Positions 60,864-64,000 of a DNA stretch of 64,000 nt are shown in pieces. Each line of letters starts with the position of its first letter. Positions within the stretch are counted from its first letter, which is position 1. Both the position numbers and the translations under genes were made by a program. The notes beneath the pieces are model-generated. The model ran no database searches. It worked only from the letters and a program-made list of their open reading frames with translations, and was not told where the DNA came from. Source of the DNA: Alicycliphilus denitrificans K601. Its GTDB lineage: Bacteria > Pseudomonadota > Gammaproteobacteria > Burkholderiales > Burkholderiaceae_C. The DNA lies in assembly GCF_000204645.1 (NCBI RefSeq), contig NC_015422.1, forward strand, positions 1,302,001 to 1,366,000, read 5' to 3'.

Positions 60864-61678
60864 GGCAGCCAATCATACGCAGCCGTGCGCGTGGGAAGGC
60901 CCCACTCGGGTGCGTACACCGGCCCCAGGAAGTACAGGCCATCGGGCGAGAACGTGGGCGCCGCGGCGTCGCGCGAGCGGGCGTCGAGCACCTGGCGCAT
61001 CCACTGCGGCGGGTACAGCCCCTGGCCGATGGCGACGATGCAGCCCATGATGTTGCGGATCATGTGGTGCAGGAAGGCGTTGCCCTCGAACTCGAAGCGC
61101 CAGTAGCAGGGCGCGCAGCCGTGCAGGGAGGGGCCATTGGCCGGGCCGCGGCGCGTGATGGCGATGCGGTGCAGCGTCTTGACGGGCGACTTGGCCTGGC
61201 AGGCGCTGGCGCGGAACGAGCTGAAGTCGTGCTCGCCCAGCAGGTGCTGCACGGCGTCCTGCATGGCCTGCCCGTCGAGTTCATGGAACACCCAGCCCAC
61301 GCGCCCGGCCTCCACGCTGGGGCGCACGGGCGACTGCAGCAGCACGTAGGCATAGCGGCGCGCCACGGCGCAGGCGCGCGCGTGGAAGGCGTCGGGTACG
61401 GGCTGCGCCCATTGCACGGCGATGTCGGGCGGCAGGAATGTGTTGGTGCCGCGCACCCAGGAGAACGGCGCGCGCTGCAGCCCGGTGTCGAAGTGCACGA
61501 CCTGCATCAGGCCGTGCACGCCCGCGTCCGTGCGGCCGGCGCAGATCGTTGCCACCTTCTGAGTGGCGAAGCGGCCCAGGGCCGCTTCGAGATGGTCTTG
61601 CACGGTGTTGCCGCTGGGCTGGCTTTGCCAGCCGCTGTAGGCCTGGCCGTTGTAGCTGACGCCCAGGGCCACCCTCAT
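60860..61678 (-). CDS. truA: tRNA pseudouridine synthase A
   Basis: A 272-residue enzyme that makes pseudouridine at positions 38-40 of tRNA anticodon arms. The catalytic Asp is in [11 protein letters not shown], and [17 protein letters not shown] is conserved. The order fimV-truA-trpF-trpB-trpA-accD is shared by many betaproteobacteria. The stop overlaps the trpF start. Confidence 0.97.
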   Translation of the reverse strand: MRVALGVSYNGQAYSGWQSQPSGNTVQDHLEAALGRFATQKVATICAGRTDAGVHGLMQVVHFDTGLQRAPFSWVRGTNTFLPPDIAVQWAQPVPDAFHARACAVARRYAYVLLQSPVRPSVEAGRVGWVFHELDGQAMQDAVQHLLGEHDFSSFRASACQAKSPVKTLHRIAITRRGPANGPSLHGCAPCYWRFEFEGNAFLHHMIRNIMGCIVAIGQGLYPPQWMRQVLDARSRDAAAPTFSPDGLYFLGPVYAPEWGLPTRTAAYDWLP

Positions 61679-61742
61679 CGCGCGGCTCCCGGCCGTTCAG
61701 GCACCGCGCCGGCGCGGCGCGGGCGCATGGGGTGGCGGCGCA

Positions 61743-64000
61743 TCAGCTGAGTGTGGCCAGCAGGCGCTGGGCACGGGCCTTGAGCTCGCCGGAGGATTCG
61801 GCGATCACTTCCTCCACCAGGGTGCGCGCGCCCTCGCTGTCGCCGATGGTGTTGAATTCCTCGGCCAGCGCCAGCTTGGTGGCCAGCGGATCGTCCGGCA
61901 GCGGCTCGTCGGCAGGCGTGTTGGCCGGCTGCGACGCGGTGAGCCCGCCCGGGCCGGTGAGGTCCAGCGACAGGTCGCCCAGGTCGAAGTCCAGGGGCTC
62001 CACGGCCGGCGCCTTGGCATCGCGGCTGGTCAACGGTGCGATGGAGGAGTCCATCAGCGACAGGGCGTCCTCCGGGAAGTCGAGCGGCAAGGGTCCGGTT
62101 GCGGAGGCTTCCTCCTCGGGGGCAGGCTCCGCCGCGTCCGCGGCGGTCTCGGGCGCTTGCGCGGCGCCGGGCAGCTCGGGGTCGAGCACCGGCGCGGGCG
62201 CCTCGGTTTCTGGCGGCTGCGCCTCGGCGCTCTCGTGGGCCGCCTGCTCGTTGGCCGCGGCCGCCATGGCGAAGGCGCTGGGCGTGGGAGCGGGCGCCGC
62301 CGGGGCTTCGTGCAGGTCCAGGTCCAGATCAAGATCCAGATCAAGGGCCGGGAGCACGGAATCCGGGCCCGAGGCGGAGGGAGGCGCGACGTTCAGGGTG
62401 CTCGGGAAGGGGGGGGGCAATGAGTCCGCCCCCGGCTGCTCGCCCGCCGCGGTGGCCGGACGGCCGCCGGGCCGGTACAGCGCATTCTCGGGGTCCAGCG
62501 TGCGGCCCAGGTCCGATACCCGGGCCCAGTCGGGGCCCGTGCCGTTCGTGAGCCTGAACACGTCGTTCGCGGCCGACTCCAGGGCCTTGCGGTCCTGGCG
62601 CTTGGCGTAGATCTCGGCCAGCTTGGCGGGAATGGCCACGCGTTCCGGCTGGTGGCGCATGGCTTCCTTGAGGATTTCCTCTGCCTGCAGATCACGGCCA
62701 TAGGCCAGGTAGACGTCGGCCTCGGCCACGGGGTCCACGTCGCCGCCGGCGTCCAACTGGCTGGGCGAATAGGTCATCGACGAGGAGCCCGTCGACAGGT
62801 CGCTGCTGGCCGTGTCCACGCGCTGGCCGCCACTGGAGCCGAAGAAGGAGTCCGGCGCGACGCGGCTTTCCTCGAACGAGCTGTCCACGGTGGCGGCACG
62901 GTTGCGTCGGTTCTGGGCCGCGCGGTAGCCGCCGTAGCCGAGCAGGGCCAGTATGAGGGCGAGGGCGCCGCCGGCCCGCAGCGGGTCCTCCATGAGCGAG
63001 TCGAGGATGCTCGGCTCCTCGGGGACGGCCGGCTGTGGTGCCGGCTGCGGCGCCGGCTTGGGGGGGGGCGCGGCGGCGGGCTCCGATGCCGCGGCGCCGG
63101 CCGCATCGGTGGCTCCGGCGGGCGCTTCGGCGCTGGCCGTGGTCTGCACGGGCGTGGGCAGCGCCGCAGGCGCCGGCACGGCGATGCCGGGGGCAGATGC
63201 CGCGTTGCCGGGGGCTGCCGCTGCGGCCTGGGTGGCGCCGCCGCCGATCTGGTTGAGCTCGGCGATGTTCTTCGACAGCTCCGCCATGCGGGCCGTGTCC
63301 TGATCGGCCTGCTTGTCGCGGGCCATCTGATCTTCGGCCTTGCGGGCCTGCACGCCGCCCTTGGAGAGGGTCAGCTTGTCGGGGCTGGCGGCCGCGGGCT
63401 TGCTCTCGTCCACCTGGGCCTGGACCGTGCCGCTGGCCGAGCGCTCGGCGGCGGCCACTTGCGTGCGCGGCGCGACCGAGGCCAGGCGGCGGCGGTACTC
63501 GTTGAAGTCGCGGCTTTGCGCGGCGACGATCTGGCGCGCCTGTACGGCCGGGGTGGCCTGCGCGTCGGCCTCGCTGGGCATGCGCAGCACCGTGCCGGCG
63601 CGCAAGCGGTTCACATTGCCCTGGACGAAGGCGTCGGGGTTGGCCTGCGCCATGGCGACTAGCATCTGGTCCAGCGAGACGCTGGCGGGCCGGTGCGCAT
63701 TGGCGATGCGCCCGGCGGTGTCGCCGGGGCGCACCCTGACCTCGTCGCCACTGCCGGAGGCGGCGGCGACCGCGGGGCGGCTGGGAGCGGGCGTGACCGT
63801 TGGCGCAGGGCGGGCCGCCGGAGCCGCGGGGGCCGGTGCCGCCGCGCGCGGGGCCGGGGCGGGCGCCGTTGCGCGGGGCGCGGCTGGCGCGGTTTCGGCG
63901 CGCGGTGCCGTCAGCTGCGGCGCTGTCGTCGCGGTGGCCGGCGCGCGCTCCGTTGCCGGAGGGTCGAACAGCATGGTGTAGCTGCGCACGACATGGCCCG
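61743..64000 (-). CDS. fimV: FimV/HubP-type polar scaffold protein (N-terminus cut by window)
   Basis: The reading frame stays open to the window end, so the signal peptide and first domain start are missing. The visible part runs: VRSYTMLFDPP (end of the FimV N-terminal domain), Ala/Pro-rich linker, LysM-type peptidoglycan-binding domain (DEVRVRPGDTAGRIA to LRAGTVLRMPS), one membrane helix (ALALILALLGYGGYRAA), a TPR-like region, a run of Leu-Asp repeats near 62315-62346, and the conserved C-terminal FimV domain (ATKLALAEEFNTIGDSEGAR). FimV/HubP organises cell poles and supports type IV pilus assembly and twitching. Confidence 0.93.
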   Translation of the reverse strand, partial: GHVVRSYTMLFDPPATERAPATATTAPQLTAPRAETAPAAPRATAPAPAPRAAAPAPAAPAARPAPTVTPAPSRPAVAAASGSGDEVRVRPGDTAGRIANAHRPASVSLDQMLVAMAQANPDAFVQGNVNRLRAGTVLRMPSEADAQATPAVQARQIVAAQSRDFNEYRRRLASVAPRTQVAAAERSASGTVQAQVDESKPAAASPDKLTLSKGGVQARKAEDQMARDKQADQDTARMAELSKNIAELNQIGGGATQAAAAAPGNAASAPGIAVPAPAALPTPVQTTASAEAPAGATDAAGAAASEPAAAPPPKPAPQPAPQPAVPEEPSILDSLMEDPLRAGGALALILALLGYGGYRAAQNRRNRAATVDSSFEESRVAPDSFFGSSGGQRVDTASSDLSTGSSSMTYSPSQLDAGGDVDPVAEADVYLAYGRDLQAEEILKEAMRHQPERVAIPAKLAEIYAKRQDRKALESAANDVFRLTNGTGPDWARVSDLGRTLDPENALYRPGGRPATAAGEQPGADSLPPPFPSTLNVAPPSASGPDSVLPALDLDLDLDLDLHEAPAAPAPTPSAFAMAAAANEQAAHESAEAQPPETEAPAPVLDPELPGAAQAPETAADAAEPAPEEEASATGPLPLDFPEDALSLMDSSIAPLTSRDAKAPAVEPLDFDLGDLSLDLTGPGGLTASQPANTPADEPLPDDPLATKLALAEEFNTIGDSEGARTLVEEVIAESSGELKARAQRLLATLS

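Noticed and set aside
60147..60872. A TTG start for trpF three codons upstream of the ATG.
   Set aside because: The ATG at 60863 overlaps the truA stop in the usual coupled manner and gives the family N-terminus; nothing favours the TTG.
62315..62346. Short GATC/GGTC-containing repeat in fimV as a regulatory or recombination site.
   Set aside because: It is the coding of a Leu-Asp run within the low-complexity linker; the units differ by codon choice and are few.

Overview
The window is a GC-rich chromosomal segment from a betaproteobacterium of order Burkholderiales, most likely family Comamonadaceae (Acidovorax/Alicycliphilus/Diaphorobacter-like). This rests on gene order (yceD-rpmF-plsX-fabHDG-acpP-fabF-rpoE-rseAB-mucD-lepA-lepB-DUF4845-rnc-era-recO-pdxJ-acpS-nagZ, and fimV-truA-trpF-trpB-trpA-accD), on protein sequence character, and on a small palindromic intergenic element that I associate with that family. 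No rRNA, tRNA, CRISPR array, transposase or phage gene was found. All complete genes look intact.

Layout. 1-5.4 kb: end of a DMT-family permease, then a leftward operon for a Bug/TctC-type receptor, a CaiB-type CoA-transferase and an acyl-CoA dehydrogenase, with a divergent LysR regulator. 5.4-11 kb: Y-family polymerase, Aer-like chemoreceptor, QueF, prolyl-4-hydroxylase-like oxygenase, YaaA. 11.1-14.2 kb: RNase E, divergent from 14.8-17.9 kb: RluC, HAD phosphatase, Rieske protein, S49 peptidase. 17.9-19.3 kb: RsmI-like methylase and Maf. 19.3-40.1 kb: one long rightward run covering fatty-acid and phospholipid initiation, the sigma-E envelope-stress module, LepA/LepB, RNase III/Era/RecO, PdxJ/AcpS, NagZ and a phosphofructokinase.

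40.1-45.1 kb: leftward branched-chain-amino-acid-type ABC importer (livK-H-M-G-F). 45.2-47.5 kb: MscS-like channel and LysS. 47.5-55.8 kb: leftward surface-polysaccharide cluster (PglF/WbpM-like dehydratase, flippase, acyltransferase, two glycosyltransferases, methyltransferase, PglE-like aminotransferase, PglC-like phosphoglycosyl transferase), consistent with a glycan that starts from a 4-amino-4,6-dideoxy sugar. 55.8-64 kb: LON-domain protein, YggT, then fimV-truA-trpF-trpB-trpA-accD read leftward, with fimV cut by the window edge.

Most genes are housekeeping, and I did not find a clear new enzymatic or defence system. The most unusual signal is a family of about ten related palindromic elements (core about 42 nt, often with a second 19-nt hairpin) at gene ends and between genes. 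Their stems vary in sequence but keep pairing, one copy lies in the 5' end of the era reading frame and another appears inside trpF. Other points of interest are a 424-bp mucD-lepA gap with two strong terminators and possible small RNAs, a long hairpin just upstream of rne, and a possibly leaderless yceD mRNA.
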